A stretch of 64,000 bases of DNA from Otatea glauca (taxonomy: Eukaryota > Streptophyta > Magnoliopsida > Poales > Poaceae). Position numbers and translations under genes: made by a program. Of this stretch, positions 1-11,763 are shown piece after piece. The DNA is taken from the NCBI GenBank assembly GCA_036346275.1, contig CM070730.1:41214918-41278917 (forward strand), given 5' to 3'. How positions within the stretch are numbered: position 1 is the stretch's first letter; every line of letters begins with the position of its first letter. The notes under the pieces were generated by a model. It ran no database searches. It saw only the letters and a list, made by a program, of their open reading frames with translations, and was not told the origin of the DNA.

Positions 1-1237
1 ACACATCATGGATTCCAAAGAAAAGATCGAGGCAATTCTAACTTGTAGGCAACCTCTCCTCTCCGTTCCAAGATTTTGAACGGTCCCACATATCTAGGGG
101 CAAGCTTTCCTTTTACTTGAAATCTCTTAACTCCTTTGAGAGGGGTGACTCTGAGATAAACATAATCATTGGGCTCGAAACTCAAATCTCTCGGCGGTTA
201 TCTGCATAACTCTTTTATGCACTTTGAGCGATCTTCAAGCGGTCTCAATTAATTGAACTTGCTCTTGGCTTCTTGCGGTATGGCAGGCCAAACAATTGTC
301 TTTCTCGACTCCTTCCAGCTTGAGAGGGTTACGCACTTTCTCCCATATAAGGCTTCGAAAGGCGACATCTGCAAACTGGCTTGATAACTATTGTTATACG
401 AAAACTCGGCATAGGGCAAACACTTGTCCCACTTGGCACCATAAATTAAGGCACAAGCCCTTAACATATCTTCAAGAATCTGATTCACACGCTCAGTCTG
501 TCCATCGGTTTGAGGGTGATAGGCAGTACTGAATCTGAGATGAGTTCCCATGGCTTCATGCAGACTCTGCCAAAAATGAGAGGTAAATTGGCTTCCTCTA
601 TCAGACACTATCTTCTTAGGCACTCCGTGAAGACTGACGATCCTTGACATATATAATTCTGCTAATTTATCTCCTGCATAGGTAGTCTTAACTGGAATGA
701 AGTGAGCTACCTTAGTCAATCGATCCACTATTACCCAGATCGAGTCATAACCTGCTTGGGTCTTAGGAAATCCGGTAATGAAATCCATACCAATTTCTTC
801 CCACTTCCACTCTGGAATCTTCAATGGCTGCAGCAATCCTGCTGGCCTCTGATGATCTGCCTTGACCTTCTGGCAGACATCACAACGTGCAACATACTCT
901 GCAATCTCACGCTTCATACTAGGCACCAATACCTTTCCTTGAGGTCTTGATACATCTTAGTACTTCCAGGATGAATGGAGTATAAAGTCTCATGCGCTTC
1001 TTTGAGAATCAACTCCTTAAGCTCTTTCTGGTCTGGTACGCAAATACGCTTCTCATACCAAATGGTACCTTGTTCATCTTCAGAGAAACCTGAGGCTTTT
1101 CCTTTCTTCATATTGCTCTTAATCTCCTTGATGTCGGCATCATCTACTTGTGCTTCTCGAATCTGATCTTCCAACGTAGGGCGTACTTCCAAAGTAGCTA
1201 AATACCCTTCCTGAACCAATTCCAAACTAAGCTTCAA
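1..1237 (-). pseudogene. Ty3/gypsy integrase, broken by a frameshift and cut at the window edge
   Basis: Integrase joins retrotransposon cDNA into host DNA. Two frames together carry it. 1237-914 holds the N-terminal zinc-binding part, with the [16 protein letters not shown] segment. From 929 to about 330 the next frame has the CDVCQ pair of the zinc site and the DDE catalytic core: Asp in MDFITG, Asp in VSDRGSQF, Glu in QTERVNQ. The frame shifts near 914-929 and is lost again near 300. Sequence 1-200 still encodes the C-terminal GPF-type segment (KGKLAPRYVGPFKI) in another frame. The catalytic residues look intact, but the reading frame does not. Confidence 0.9.
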
Positions 1238-1353
1238 ATTCCTTATAGAGGGTGGTGACTTTCCTTAATCATCGAGTATTGCGAAGAACTCTTCCTACTC
1301 AAAGCATCGGCTACAACATTAGCTTTGCCTGGATGATAATGAATCCCAATGTC

Positions 1354-3015
1354 CTAGTCCTTGATCAATTCCAACCATCTTCTTTGTCTCATATTGAGGT
1401 CAGCTTGGGTAAAGATATACTTCAAACTCTTGTGATCAGTATAAACCTCACAACGATTACCAATGAGATAGTGACGCCAAATCTTTAAAGCATGCACTAC
1501 GGCTGCTAATTCCAAATCATGGGTAGGATAGTTGAATTCATGTGGCCTTAGTTGTCGCGAAGCATACGCTACAACCTTCTTATCTTGCATTAGCACACAA
1601 CCGAGTCCTTGTCGGGATGCATCGCAGAATATCTCAAAATCCTTCTCATTATCTGGCAAGATAAGCACTGGGGCAGTTGTCAAACACTTCATTAATTCTT
1701 GAAAACTTTGCTCACACTCTGGTGTCGAAACAAATTTCTTCTCCTTCTTTAGGAGTTGAGTGAGCGGTCTAGCTTTTCTAGAAAACCCTTCTATGAAACG
1801 GCGATAATATCCCGCCATTCCAAGAAAACTCCGGATTTGGGGTACCGTCTTGGGTGACTCCCAACTTAGCACATCTCGTACCTTTCCAGGGTCAACATCG
1901 ACTCCTTCTTCTGATATGACATGTCCTAGAAAAGCAACTTCTTTCATCCAAAACTCACATTTACTGAACTTTGCATAAAGCTGATTCTCTCTTAGATTCG
2001 TTAAAATTTGGCGCAAGTGATCCTCATGTTCTTCCTCACTTTTGGAGTAGATCAGAATGTCGTCAATGAAAACAACAACAAACTTATCCAGATATTCCTT
2101 AAATACTTTATTCATCATGGTCATGAAGTAGGCAGGGGCATTGGTCAATCCAAAAGACATCACGGTATACTCATACTGTTCATACCGAGTAACAAAAGCT
2201 GTTTTGGGTATATCCTCTTGACGAATCTTCAACTGGTGATATCCTGATCTCAGGTCGATCTTTGAGAACACTCCGGCTCCTTGAAGTTGATCAAACAAAT
2301 CATCGATTCTTGGCAGAGGGTACTTATTCTTGATGGTGACCTCATTGAGTGAGCGGTAATCTACACACATTCTCTGAGTTCCATCTTTCTTTTCAACTAG
2401 AAGAACTGGTGCTCCCCATGGCGAAGAACTTGGTCGAACAAAACCTTGATCTTGTAGTACTTTAATCTGTCTCTTTACTTCTGCTAACTCATTAGCAGGC
2501 ATCCTATAAGGTCTCTTGGAAATAGGTGGTGTTCCAGGAACTAGTTCTATCAAAAACTCTATATCTCGGTCCGGTGGCATCCCAGGCAACTCATCTGGAA
2601 ACACATCAGGAAATTCGCAGGCGACTGGCACATCTTCCAAACTTATTCCTTTGGCACTACAAACTTTAATCCCTGCTGACTGATCTGAATCGGCCTGAAC
2701 TTTTAACTTGGCTCCATCCGGACTGGTTAAGGTGATCTCTCTATTCCCACAATCCAAAACTGCTTGGTTCTTTGAAAGCCAATCCATTCCTAGGATCACA
2801 TCTAGGGACTTGGTGTCTAAGACAATAAGGTTGGCTAGAAATTCTACCCCTCCAATTAATATCTTAACTTCGGGGCAGCCTTGGTTCGTACTCAAATCAG
2901 AACCAGGAGATTGCACTAATAAAACGGTCTTAAGAGGCATTGTCTTTAATTGATGATTTGCAGCAAAACTCCGAGAAACAAACGAATGCGTAGCTCCAGA
3001 ATCAAACAAAACCAT
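1354..3015 (-). pseudogene. Ty3/gypsy protease, reverse transcriptase and RNase H polyprotein, nearly intact
   Basis: The 553-residue open frame begins with an aspartic protease active site (DSGATHSF near residue 5). It continues with the RT domain (about 150-400), including the catalytic motif FIDDILIYS, a normal gypsy variant of YVDD. It ends with RNase H ([23 protein letters not shown]). The frame stops with TAG inside the RNase H tail. The following codons (1240-1350) still encode the expected continuation HYHPGKANVVADALSRK, so this stop is a point mutation and not the natural end. A gag-protease boundary lies just upstream at about 3020. Of all the pol genes in the window this is the best preserved. 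Confidence 0.92.
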
Positions 3016-3027
3016 GGCAGTAGGAGC

Positions 3028-4261
3028 TTACCTAGTATGACGTCGGGTGCAGACTGGGCGTCCTCGGTGGTGACGTGATTCACGCGGCCTCTTCCAAAGG
3101 CGGCGAGTCCTCGTGGCTTGGTTAGGAGTCCGGGCGCTCCGTCCCTCTCGGGCTGGGGTCTTGGCTGGCGTAGATCCCAAATTGAAACGGACTGGCGTCA
3201 CAGCTTGCTTCCTGGGGCAATTGTTGGCATAGTGACCGAGTTCATGACAGTTGAAAGAGGTGACTCGCACCGGATTCTCGTTCCTCCGAGGTGGATTCTG
3301 TTGGTGCCGAGGTTGCGATTGCTCGAGGAGGCGGGCGAGTCTTGGTGCAGGGTCTGAATGTATTCGGAGGAGTGAAGCGAGCAGGCTGTTGAGCATTTGT
3401 TCTGACTCTCTGCTGGTGACTCTGATGGGCTCCATGCTGCATCATCTTTCTCTTACGGGATTCATCCAATTCACGGCGAGATTCCTCAATAAGCATAGCT
3501 TTATTTACAAGGTGCTGAAAATCTGCATAGTCATTGCCAATGACTTGCACCTTTAGTCCTGGATTGAGTCCACGCTTGAACTTCTTCTGGCGAGCATCAT
3601 CTGTGGCTACATCCTCTGGAGCGTAGCGAGCGAGTTGAGTGAATTTATTGAGGTATTCACTCACTGACATTCCTTCTTGCTTGAGCTCCCGGAACTCATT
3701 TTTCTTCATCTCCACTTTTCCATTTGGGATATGGGAGTGGCAGAAAGCAGTGGAAAACTCTGCCCAAGTGATAGTCTGAGGGTCATCATGGGCAAGACAG
3801 AGTTCTCCCACCATTCGTGGCGGTGCCCTCCAGCTGATGAGCGGCATAGAGAACCTTCTCACGATTGGTGCACTGGGCAATTTCAAGCTTCTTCTCAACG
3901 GAGCAGATCCAATCACGGCGTCCAATGGTTCTGAAGAGTTGGAGAAAGTTGGCGGACGAGTCCTCATAAATTCCGCTAGCTTGGACTGGAGACGAGCTTG
4001 AGGAGGTGCAGCGGCAGCTTGGTTTTGCTGGTTCAACAGATTTGCTAGGGCAATTGCAGTCTGGTTCTGCTGATTCATCATGTTGTTCATGTTCTGCATC
4101 ATTGTATTCATTAACTGAGTCTGAGTGGCCAGAAAATGTCCCATATTCTGATCGGTCACTTCTGGTGGTGGCGGTGGTGCATTGGGGTTGGAGTTGGTGT
4201 TGGCACTAGCACTGGCATCCACGGGTGAACTGCGACCGGCTCCAGAACGAGTGTCAACCAT
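3028..4261 (-). pseudogene. Ty3/gypsy gag (capsid-nucleocapsid), frameshifted
   Basis: Gag builds the virus-like particle. The first ATG downstream of the primer site (4261, MVDTRSGAG) is a sensible start. It is followed by a Pro/Asn/Gln-rich N-terminus. The capsid segment contains WAEFSTAFCHSHIP and EFRELKQEGMSVSEYLNKF. Between about 3930 and 3820 the expected capsid residues fall in another frame, so two compensating indels are present. Another frameshift near 3340 moves the zinc-knuckle part (FNCHELGHYANNCPRK) into the frame running 3435-3028. The first cysteine of that CCHC knuckle is a serine here, so the knuckle is probably defective. Confidence 0.88.
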
Positions 4262-4823
4262 CTGAGATGCAGCACAAGGGTTTGATAGGTAAGAGGGAAA
4301 AGCAGTAGACGAGTGGTAAGATCATCTAGGGGAGAAGGTAATACCCAGGGACAAAAGGACACAGCCGAAAAGGCTTCAAACTAAAGAGGCAAATAAAGCT
4401 TTTTCAACTAAAGGCATGGTTGCAACACCGTGCTTGGGGCAAGGGTACAACATACCAGGCACACAAGCAATGAAAATCCTAGTATACGCGGACTAAACGT
4501 AACTGAACTGAAAGGGAAAGACATGCTCAAACACTGCTGAGCACCAAAAACCTACCTTATATGGTAGGCTTCTCGGATATGTCTTTGATGGCTTGATCAT
4601 CATCTTCCTTGATTTGATTCCTTGCAGAAGACTCGAGGCTTTGAGAAGTTTCATAAGATAAGATCAATTTAAATTTCGAAACCATGTTTCAGCAAGGGAA
4701 AGGAATAAGAACCTAAGAATAAGACGAGGGGAGACGAAACTTATTAAGTACAAATTTTGTTGGTTTGATTTAGAAAATAATTTTGAAGACCATGCTAACT
4801 AGGATAGCGACCTACAGTCGATA
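4262..4823 (-). other. 5' leader of the gypsy element between primer site and gag
   Basis: About 560 bases between the primer binding site and the gag start without a coding frame. This is the usual place for the packaging and dimerisation leader of a retrotransposon RNA, but no specific element was recognised. Confidence 0.6.
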
Positions 4824-4837
4824 TGGCTCTGATACCA
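4824..4837 (-). promoter_or_regulatory. Primer binding site, tRNA-iMet type
   Basis: On the minus strand this reads TGGTATCAGAGCCA, complementary to the 3' end of plant initiator tRNA-Met. It starts four bases after the LTR end (4842), as expected for minus-strand DNA priming. It fixes both the orientation of the element and the inner edge of the LTR. Confidence 0.95.
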
Positions 4838-6032
4838 TCTCTGTCAGGACCCGGATTTGCAAATCCGAAACCCTCTGTGTATACTGCACTAGTCCAGGAT
4901 CACGCTAGTGCACACAGTGGAAACATAGATGAAATACCATTCCATACAACGAATTAACTAGGAAGAAGCAATTCATTATTAAATAAAGCAAACGACCTTA
5001 TGGTCAATGTTTACACCATTATGCCTTAAGGGCTTAAGAAACAAATAATATTGCAATGAAAAGATAACTTGAACCATTCGACATGCCACGTGCAATCGTC
5101 TGGGAACGCCTTCCTAATCCACGTAGTCTTCATAGAATTCCTCTTCATGATATTCATTATCTCCTTCAAGAATCGATCAACAAGGGCATAAAGCCGTGAG
5201 TACAAATGTACTCGACAAGTCGTAGGAAATGATGCAATATATTTATGCACCGCTTGACAAGGATGGCTATATAGTTCTTTTGCGAAAAGCAATAACTTGA
5301 ATTGAAATACAATAAATAGATTGAAAGCATATTTATGAAAACATAAATAAATAATCTGTAGATCAATGATAGACAACAAAACAACGTGAACTCCCGCTCA
5401 CATCCCAACAATTCCACATTCCACATTTTATGAAACACTCTATACCCGTGTGAAATTCCTGGCTTGTCCATGATCATGACGCGCTATTCGAATAGTTTTA
5501 CACTCTGCAGAGGTTGTACAACTTTACCCACAAGACATGAACATCTCTTTGTGCAAACGTTACTAACACACTTCCTTTGGTGTGTCGCAGAGATATCATG
5601 ACAAAGCCTTTACAATGCAATCGTCTAAACTCGATCGCCCGCTAAGGTTTCGCCATTAGGGCCCCTCTTGCGCCTTGCGAATCTACCCGCCCATCCGGAA
5701 CCCACACCACCAACTGGCAAGACTCAAGGCTAGACATTGCAAATTAATCAGCTAAGTCTGTCCCATTCGGACATGTGGAAGTGCAGGTTAGGCCAGTTCA
5801 ATGGCGCACAAGATTAAGTCCTTAAATTGTCTCGGGCAAGACATCCACATCCCAATGTGCCGAAAGCACCCTTTATCTTTGCACGATCACTTGCCCGAGG
5901 GAAAACAGTTCGTTCAACCAAGACCAATGGCAAACCCCGCCATGGTACAACAAATTTTACAACAGTGGTTAACGGCCACGATTCAATATCTCATTAAGTC
6001 AAGATTAACATTATTCAACATGTGACATGAAT

Positions 6033-7575
6033 CCCAACGTATATCTAAGCATGTCTAAGCATAGTTACGTAACCCAATGTTGGTATAATGATTATGTCCA
6101 ACTAGTAATGTCCCAACCTTGGTTTAACAATGGATACATGGCATACAACCAATCAAGGTGGCATAATGTCAACTAGGTATACATCTACTCCCATTAAATA
6201 AACATTGATACGTAAATAGCATGCAAGTGTATAAAATAAATTACTTTGCAAACATAGGATCAATATGATCAAAGGATTACGACTTGCCTTGCTGATCTAG
6301 TGCTGAATTTTGGTCTTCGAAGTCTTCGTTTGCTCCCTCGGGATTAGCGTCTACCGGAAAAGAAAGCAACGAAACCAAATAAATACAAAACAGAGACACA
6401 AACAAGCTCAAAACTGAAAATAAATGGCTCTGGACGATAGATCTTGATTTTAGAAAAATTTAGAAACTTGAATCACCTCAATCGGAGTTCGTATGAGGGA
6501 GAACGGGCCTCCGAAAGATTAAATTCAGAGAAAATACAGAAAATCAGAAAATCAGAATTTCTGGATTTATTTTTGTACTGGAAAAGGATTTATTGCGCAA
6601 CGCTGACGTAAGCTGGCTCATGGTGGACTGGGTCCACGGCACTGCGCCGGTTCACCGTGCACCCGACGCATGGTGACGCGTCACGCCGACGCGCTTTAGG
6701 GTCGACGCGGCGCAGGCAGGTGGCGCAGACGCGGCGCACACGCGAGCGGCTGACGCGGCAAGCCACGCGTCCCTCATCGGTGACACGGCCAGATCGGTCA
6801 GCTGAGAAGCGGGGCTGCGGTGGAGGTGACGCGGCGCGACCGGGAGCGTCCGTAGAAGATCGGACGGCTGAGATTTTCGATGCAACGCGACGGCGAGGGC
6901 GGCAGCGCAACTCACCGGAGACGAAGAAGACACCACGACCGACGGCGGATACGCGACGGATCGGGCGCGAGACCAGACGCACCGAGAAGAGGATGACGCG
7001 GGGAACGCGAGAAGACCAACGGCTTCGGCGGAGACGCACCGACGGCGAAGAAGAAGGCGGCGGAAGGCTCGGGCACGGGAGGAACTCCGGCGAGCGCAAG
7101 CGAAGCGACGAAGGCGGCTAGGGCAGCGGAAAAAGAGGCAAACGAAGCGGCGGAGCGAGGAGAACCTCGGGAGGCGGTTTTGCGGCGCTTAAATAGGGCT
7201 CGGGAGGCGTGCGGGCACGGACTCCAAGACAAAGACCGACGAGAACTTCGGACGCGCGAACGGCGGCTAGGGTTTGGCTGCGGCGGTGGCGTGGCGCAAT
7301 CCCACCCTCCACGCGAGGCGCCGATCGAACGCCACGCGGCGCGGTGGGCGAACACAGCCCAGCTGAAGCGGCCGGGCGTGGTGGTTGGGCCGAGGCGGCG
7401 CGGAAAAGAAGTGGGCCACAAAGGATTCGGCCCGGAGGGCTTTTTGAAAATTAAAATCATTTCCGATTTTACATAATTCCGGAAATCCGAATAAAACCAA
7501 ATAAATTCACATAAATATCAAATAAATTCAGAAAATTCCCCAAAAATACAGAAAAATTCCTTGGAGCACAAGGAA
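6033..7575 (-). repeat. LTR tandem unit 1 (about 1.54 kb)
   Basis: First of three direct repeats. It starts CCCAACGTATATCTAAGC and ends just before the next CCCAACGTATATC. It holds an AT-rich first half, a GC-rich block (about 6600-7440) and a TATA-like element on the minus strand. A 10-base ATGTCTAAGC stretch near its start is present in units 1 and 3 but missing from unit 2. Confidence 0.93.
7188..7196 (-). promoter_or_regulatory. TATA-like promoter element in LTR unit 1
   Basis: The minus strand reads CTATTTAAG directly downstream of GAGCCC. It sits at the upstream edge of the GC-rich block as the element is transcribed, which suits a U3 core promoter. The same site recurs in the other two units. 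Confidence 0.5.
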
Positions 7576-9092
7576 CCCAACGTATATCTAAGCATAGTTA
7601 CGTAACCCAATGTTGGTATAATGATTATGTCCAACTAGTAATGTCCCAACCTTGGTTTAACAATGGATACATGGCATACAACCAATCAAGGTGGCATAAT
7701 GTCAACTAGGTATACATCTACTCCCATTAAATAAACATTGATACGTAAATAGCATGCAAGTGTATAAAATAAATTACTTTGCAAACATAGGATCAATATG
7801 ACCAAAGGATTACGACTTGCCTTGCTGATCTAGTGCTGAATCTTGGTCTTCGAAGTCTTCGTTTGCTCCCTCGGGATTAGCGTCTACCGGAAAAGAAAGC
7901 AACGAAACCAAATAAATACAAAACAGAGACTCAAACAAGCTCAAAACTGAAAATAAATGGCTCTGGACGATAGATCTTGATTTTAGAAAAATTTAGAAAC
8001 TTGAATCACCTCAATCGGAGTTCGTATGAGGGAGAACGGGCCTCCGAAAGATTAAATTCAGAGAAAATACAGAAAATCAGAAAAAATCAGAATTTCTGGA
8101 TTTATTTTTGTACTGGAAAAGGATTTATTGCGCAACGCTGACGTAAGCCGGCTCATGGTGGACTGGGTCCACGGCACTGCGCCGGTTCACCGTGCACCCG
8201 ACGCATGGTGACGTCAACGCTGACGCGGCTTTAGGGCTGACGCGGCGGCAGAGGTGGCGCTGACGCGGCGCACACGCGAGCGGCTGACGCGGCAAGCCAC
8301 GCGTCCCTCATCGGTGACACGGCCAGATCGGTCGGCTGAAAAGCGGGGCTACGGTGGAGGTGACGCGGCGCGACCGGGAGCGTCCGTAGAAGATCGGACG
8401 GCTGAGATTTTCGATGCAACGCGACGGCGAGGGCGGCGGCGCAACTCACCGGAGACGAAGAAGACGCCACGACCGACGGCGGATACGCGACGGATCGGGC
8501 GCGAGACCAGACGCACCGGGAAGAGGATGACGCGGGGAACGCGAGAAGACCAACGGCTTCGGCGGAGACGCACCGACGGCGAAGAAGAAGGCGCGAAGGC
8601 TCGAACACGGAGGAACTCCGCGAGTGCAAGCGGCGGCAGGCGGCTAGGGCAGCGGAAAAGAGGCAAACGGAGCGGCGGAGCGAGGAGAACCTCGAGGCGG
8701 TTTGCGGTGCTTAAATAGGGCTCGGAGGCGTCGGGCACGGACTCCAAAACTGCGCCACGACAGGAACTCGGACGGCGGCAACGGCGGCTAGGGTTTGGCT
8801 GCGGCGGTGGCGTGGCGCAATCCCAGCCCTCCACGCGGGCGCCGATCGGACGCCATGCGGCGCGGTCGGCGAACAGCCGAGCGGGCAGTGCCGGCGTGGT
8901 GGTAGGCCGAGGCGGCGCGGAAAAGAAGTGGGCCGCAAAGGATTCGGCCCGGAGGGCTTTTTGAAAATTAAAATCATTTCCGATTTTACATAATTCCGGA
9001 AATACGAATAAAACCAAATAAATTCACATAAATATCAAATAAATTCAGAAAAATCCCCAAAAATACAGAAAAATTCCTTGGAGCACAAGGAA
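7576..9092 (-). repeat. LTR tandem unit 2 (about 1.52 kb)
   Basis: Second direct repeat, nearly identical by eye to unit 1 over its AT-rich half and with scattered indels in the GC-rich block. It lacks the 10-base ATGTCTAAGC seen at the same place in units 1 and 3. Confidence 0.93.
8710..8718 (-). promoter_or_regulatory. TATA-like promoter element in LTR unit 2
   Basis: Same CTATTTAAG element at the equivalent place of the second tandem unit. Confidence 0.5.
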
Positions 9093-10599
9093 CCCAACGT
9101 ATATCTAAGCATGTCTAAGCATAGTTACGTAACCCAATGTTGGTATAATGATTATGTCCAACTAGTAATGTCCCAACCTTGGTTTAACAATGGATACATG
9201 GCATACAACCAATCAAGGTGGCATAATGTCAACTAGGTATACATCTACTCCCATTAAATAAACATTGATACGTAAATAGCATGCAAGTGTATAAAATAAA
9301 TTACTTTGCAAACATAGGATCAGTATGATCAAAGGATTATGACTTGCCTTGCTGATCTAGTGCTGAATCTTGGTCTTCGAAGTCTTCGTTTGCTCCCTCG
9401 GGATTAGCGTCTACCGGAAAAGAAAGCAACGAAACCAAATAAATACAAAACAGAGACTCAAACAAGCTCCAAACTGAAAATAAATGGCTCTGGACGATAG
9501 ATCTTGATTTTAGAAAAATTTAGAAACTTGAATCACCTCAATCGGAGTTCGTATGAGGGAGAACGGGCCTCCAAAGATTAAATTCAGAGAAAATACAGAA
9601 AATCGAAAAATCGAAATTTCTGGATTTATTTTTGTCTTGAAAAGGATTTATTGCGCAACGCCGACGTAAGCCGCTCATGGTGGACTGGGTCCACGGCGCT
9701 GCGCTTGTTCACCGTGCACCGACGATGGTGACGCTCAGCGACGCGCTTTAGGGCCGACGCGGCGGCAGAGGTGGCGCTGACGCGCGCCTGCGCTGAAAGC
9801 GGCCGACGCGGCAAGCCACGCGTCCCTCATCGGTGACACGCGATCGGCTCGGTGAAGCGGGCTACGGTGGAAGGTGACGCGGCGCGACCGGAGCGTCCGT
9901 AGAAGATCGGACGGCCGAGATTTTCGATGCAACGCGACGGCGAGGGCGGCGGCGCAACTCACCGGAGATTTAAGAAGACGCCACGACCGACGGCGGATAC
10001 GCGGACGGATCGGCGCGAGACCGACGCGACGGGAAGAGGATGACGTGGGGAACGCGAAGACCAACGGCCGGCGGAGACGCACCGACGGGCGAAGAAGAAG
10101 GCGCGAAGGCTCGGGCACGGAGGAACTCCGGCGAGTGCAAGCGGCGGCGAAGGCGGCTAGGGCAGCGAAAAAGAGGCAAACGAGCGGCGGGCGAGGAGAA
10201 CCTCGGGAGGCGGTTTTGCGGTGCTTAAATAGGGCTCGGAGGCGTCGGGCACGGACTCCAAAATCGCGCCAACAGAACTCGGACGGCGGCAACGCGGCGG
10301 CTAGGGTTTGGCGCAGCGCGTGGCGTGGCGCAATCCCGCCCTCTCCACGCGAGGCGCCGACGGACGACCATGCGGCGCGGTGTGGCGAAACAGCCGAGCG
10401 AACAAAGCCGAGGCGTGGTGGGCCGAGGCGGCGCGAAAGAAGTGGGCCATAAAGGATTCGCCCGAGGGCTTTTTGAAAATTAAAATCATTTCCGATTTTA
10501 CATAATTTCTAAATCCAATAAAACCAAATAAATTCACATAAATATCAAATAAATTCAGAAAATCCCCAAAATACAGAAAAATTCCTTGAGCACAAGGAA
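9093..10599 (-). repeat. LTR tandem unit 3 (about 1.51 kb)
   Basis: Third direct repeat, followed by the unique 159-base LTR tail beginning CCCAACTAAAAC. It shows more single-base deletions than units 1 and 2, especially in the GC-rich block (9650-10440). Confidence 0.92.
10224..10232 (-). promoter_or_regulatory. TATA-like promoter element in LTR unit 3
   Basis: Same CTATTTAAG element in the third unit. Of the three it lies nearest the LTR start (10758), about 530 bases downstream, so it may be the original promoter position. Confidence 0.5.
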
Positions 10600-10779
10600 C
10601 CCAACTAAAACTGAAATTCTTTAGTTTGATGAATGGTTTAGCCAAATTAAATCCTTTCATTTATGGAAAATTCAAATTAAGCTGGAATTAATTCAAAGAA
10701 TGCAAATTGTTTATTTTTGAATTCAAACATGCCAAAACTCAAATTTTGGGATATTACAGAATCGGTGGATTCGGGTGCT

Positions 10780-11763
10780 TATAGAGTGGTTGGCCAACCC
10801 GGTGATTGTGCAGAAAAAGGTGGAAAATGGAGGATGTGTGTCGACCACACGGGTTTGAATTCGGCATGTCCGAAGGATAACTTCTCTCTTCCATGCATAG
10901 ACCAGATCGTGGACTCCATCGCCAACGCCAAGATACTAAGCTTCCTTGACGCCTACTCTGGCTATCATCAGATCATGCTCGCAGTTGATGATGAGGAAAA
11001 AACGGCCTTCATCACGCCGTTCGGGACATTCTGCTACACGACCATGTCATTCGGTCTCCGCAACACGGGCGCAACATTTCAGCGGCTGATGTTCTAGACC
11101 TTCGACCCTAATATCGGCTATATGATCGGGGCCTCGGGAGTGGGCCCGAACCCAGAGAAGATCGAGGAAATCGAGAAGATGGCTTCCCGACCTCAACAAG
11201 GCTGCTGCAATGCCTCACCGAACACATGGCTGCCCTCAGCCGGTTCATCTCGAGGCTCGATGAACGCGGATTACCTTTCTTCAAGACATTGCGCCAGCAC
11301 GGGGGCTTCGAATGGACACCTAAAGCCCAACGGTTCTTTGTTGAGCTAAAGGCATATCTCTCGAGCCCACCTCTTCTCCTGACCCTGTGGCAGGGTGAGA
11401 CGCTCTTTCTTTACCTCACGGCAGCAACCCAGAGCGTCAGCGCTGTCCTGCTGGCCGAATGAGATGGTCTGCAGCTGCCAATCTACTACGTCAGTGAAGT
11501 GCTTCAAGGACCGAAGGAGCGATACCCCCAAGTTCAGAAGTTGCTCTACGCTCACTTTATGGCCTCATGTAAGCTTCGGCATTACTTCCATGCACACACA
11601 GTGGTTGTCCCTAGTGAGTTTTCGCTCGGTGAGATCCTGAGGAACCCAAAGGCCGAAGGTCGTATCGCCAAGTGGGCCATGGAGTTGGCAGAATTCGACA
11701 TTCAGTTCTTGGCACGCACCGCCATCAAGTCGCAAGTGCTCACTGATTTCGTGGTCGAGTAGA
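10780..11763 (+). pseudogene. Tat-type reverse transcriptase and RNase H, catalytic block deleted
   Basis: RT fingers and palm sequence is clear: KWRMCVDHTGLNSACPKD, FLDAYSGYHQI, TPFGTFCYTTMSFGL. After ATFQRLMF a TAG follows, and the sequence then jumps to GPNPEKIEEIEKM, which normally lies downstream of the YVDD motif. The catalytic YVDD and neighbouring residues are therefore gone. The connection and RNase H region follows (11226-11763) with YPQVQKLLYAHFMASCKLRHYF and a stop at 11460. This copy cannot make active RT. Confidence 0.88.

Larger units (their letters stand above)
1..10758 (-). mobile_element. Tekay/Del-like Ty3/gypsy retrotransposon, left end outside window
   Basis: Read on the minus strand the order is LTR (10758 to 4842), primer binding site, gag, protease, RT, RNase H, integrase, which is the Ty3/gypsy order. 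The integrase ends at the left edge, so any chromodomain and the 3' LTR lie outside the window. Very long LTRs and close similarity of pol to the chromodomain-bearing copies elsewhere in this window suggest the Tekay/Del group of chromoviruses. The right edge breaks into the RT of another gypsy element at 10759, so this copy is the later insertion. Gag and integrase carry frameshifts, so it is probably not autonomous. Confidence 0.93.
4842..10758 (-). repeat. 5' LTR of the Tekay-like element, enlarged to 5.9 kb
   Basis: The plus-strand ends are TGTCAGGACC (left) and GGGATATTACA (right). On the coding strand the LTR therefore starts TGTAATATCCC and ends CCTGACA, with TG...CA termini. The length is about twice that of related LTRs here (2.5 and 3.6 kb), because a roughly 1.5-kb block is present three times in tandem (6033-10599). 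Without the two extra copies the LTR would be about 2.9 kb. No coding sequence is supported: the many open frames between 6590 and 10500 come from GC-rich DNA and repeat in each copy. Confidence 0.9.

Noticed and set aside
4824..4837. tRNA-like sequence
   Set aside because: Only the short stretch complementary to the tRNA 3' end is present, so it is a primer binding site and not a tRNA gene. The same holds for 59610-59623.
6590..10452. Many Arg/Ala/Pro-rich open frames on both strands
   Set aside because: They lie in the GC-rich half of a triplicated LTR, overlap each other on both strands and show no domain; lack of stops follows from base composition.
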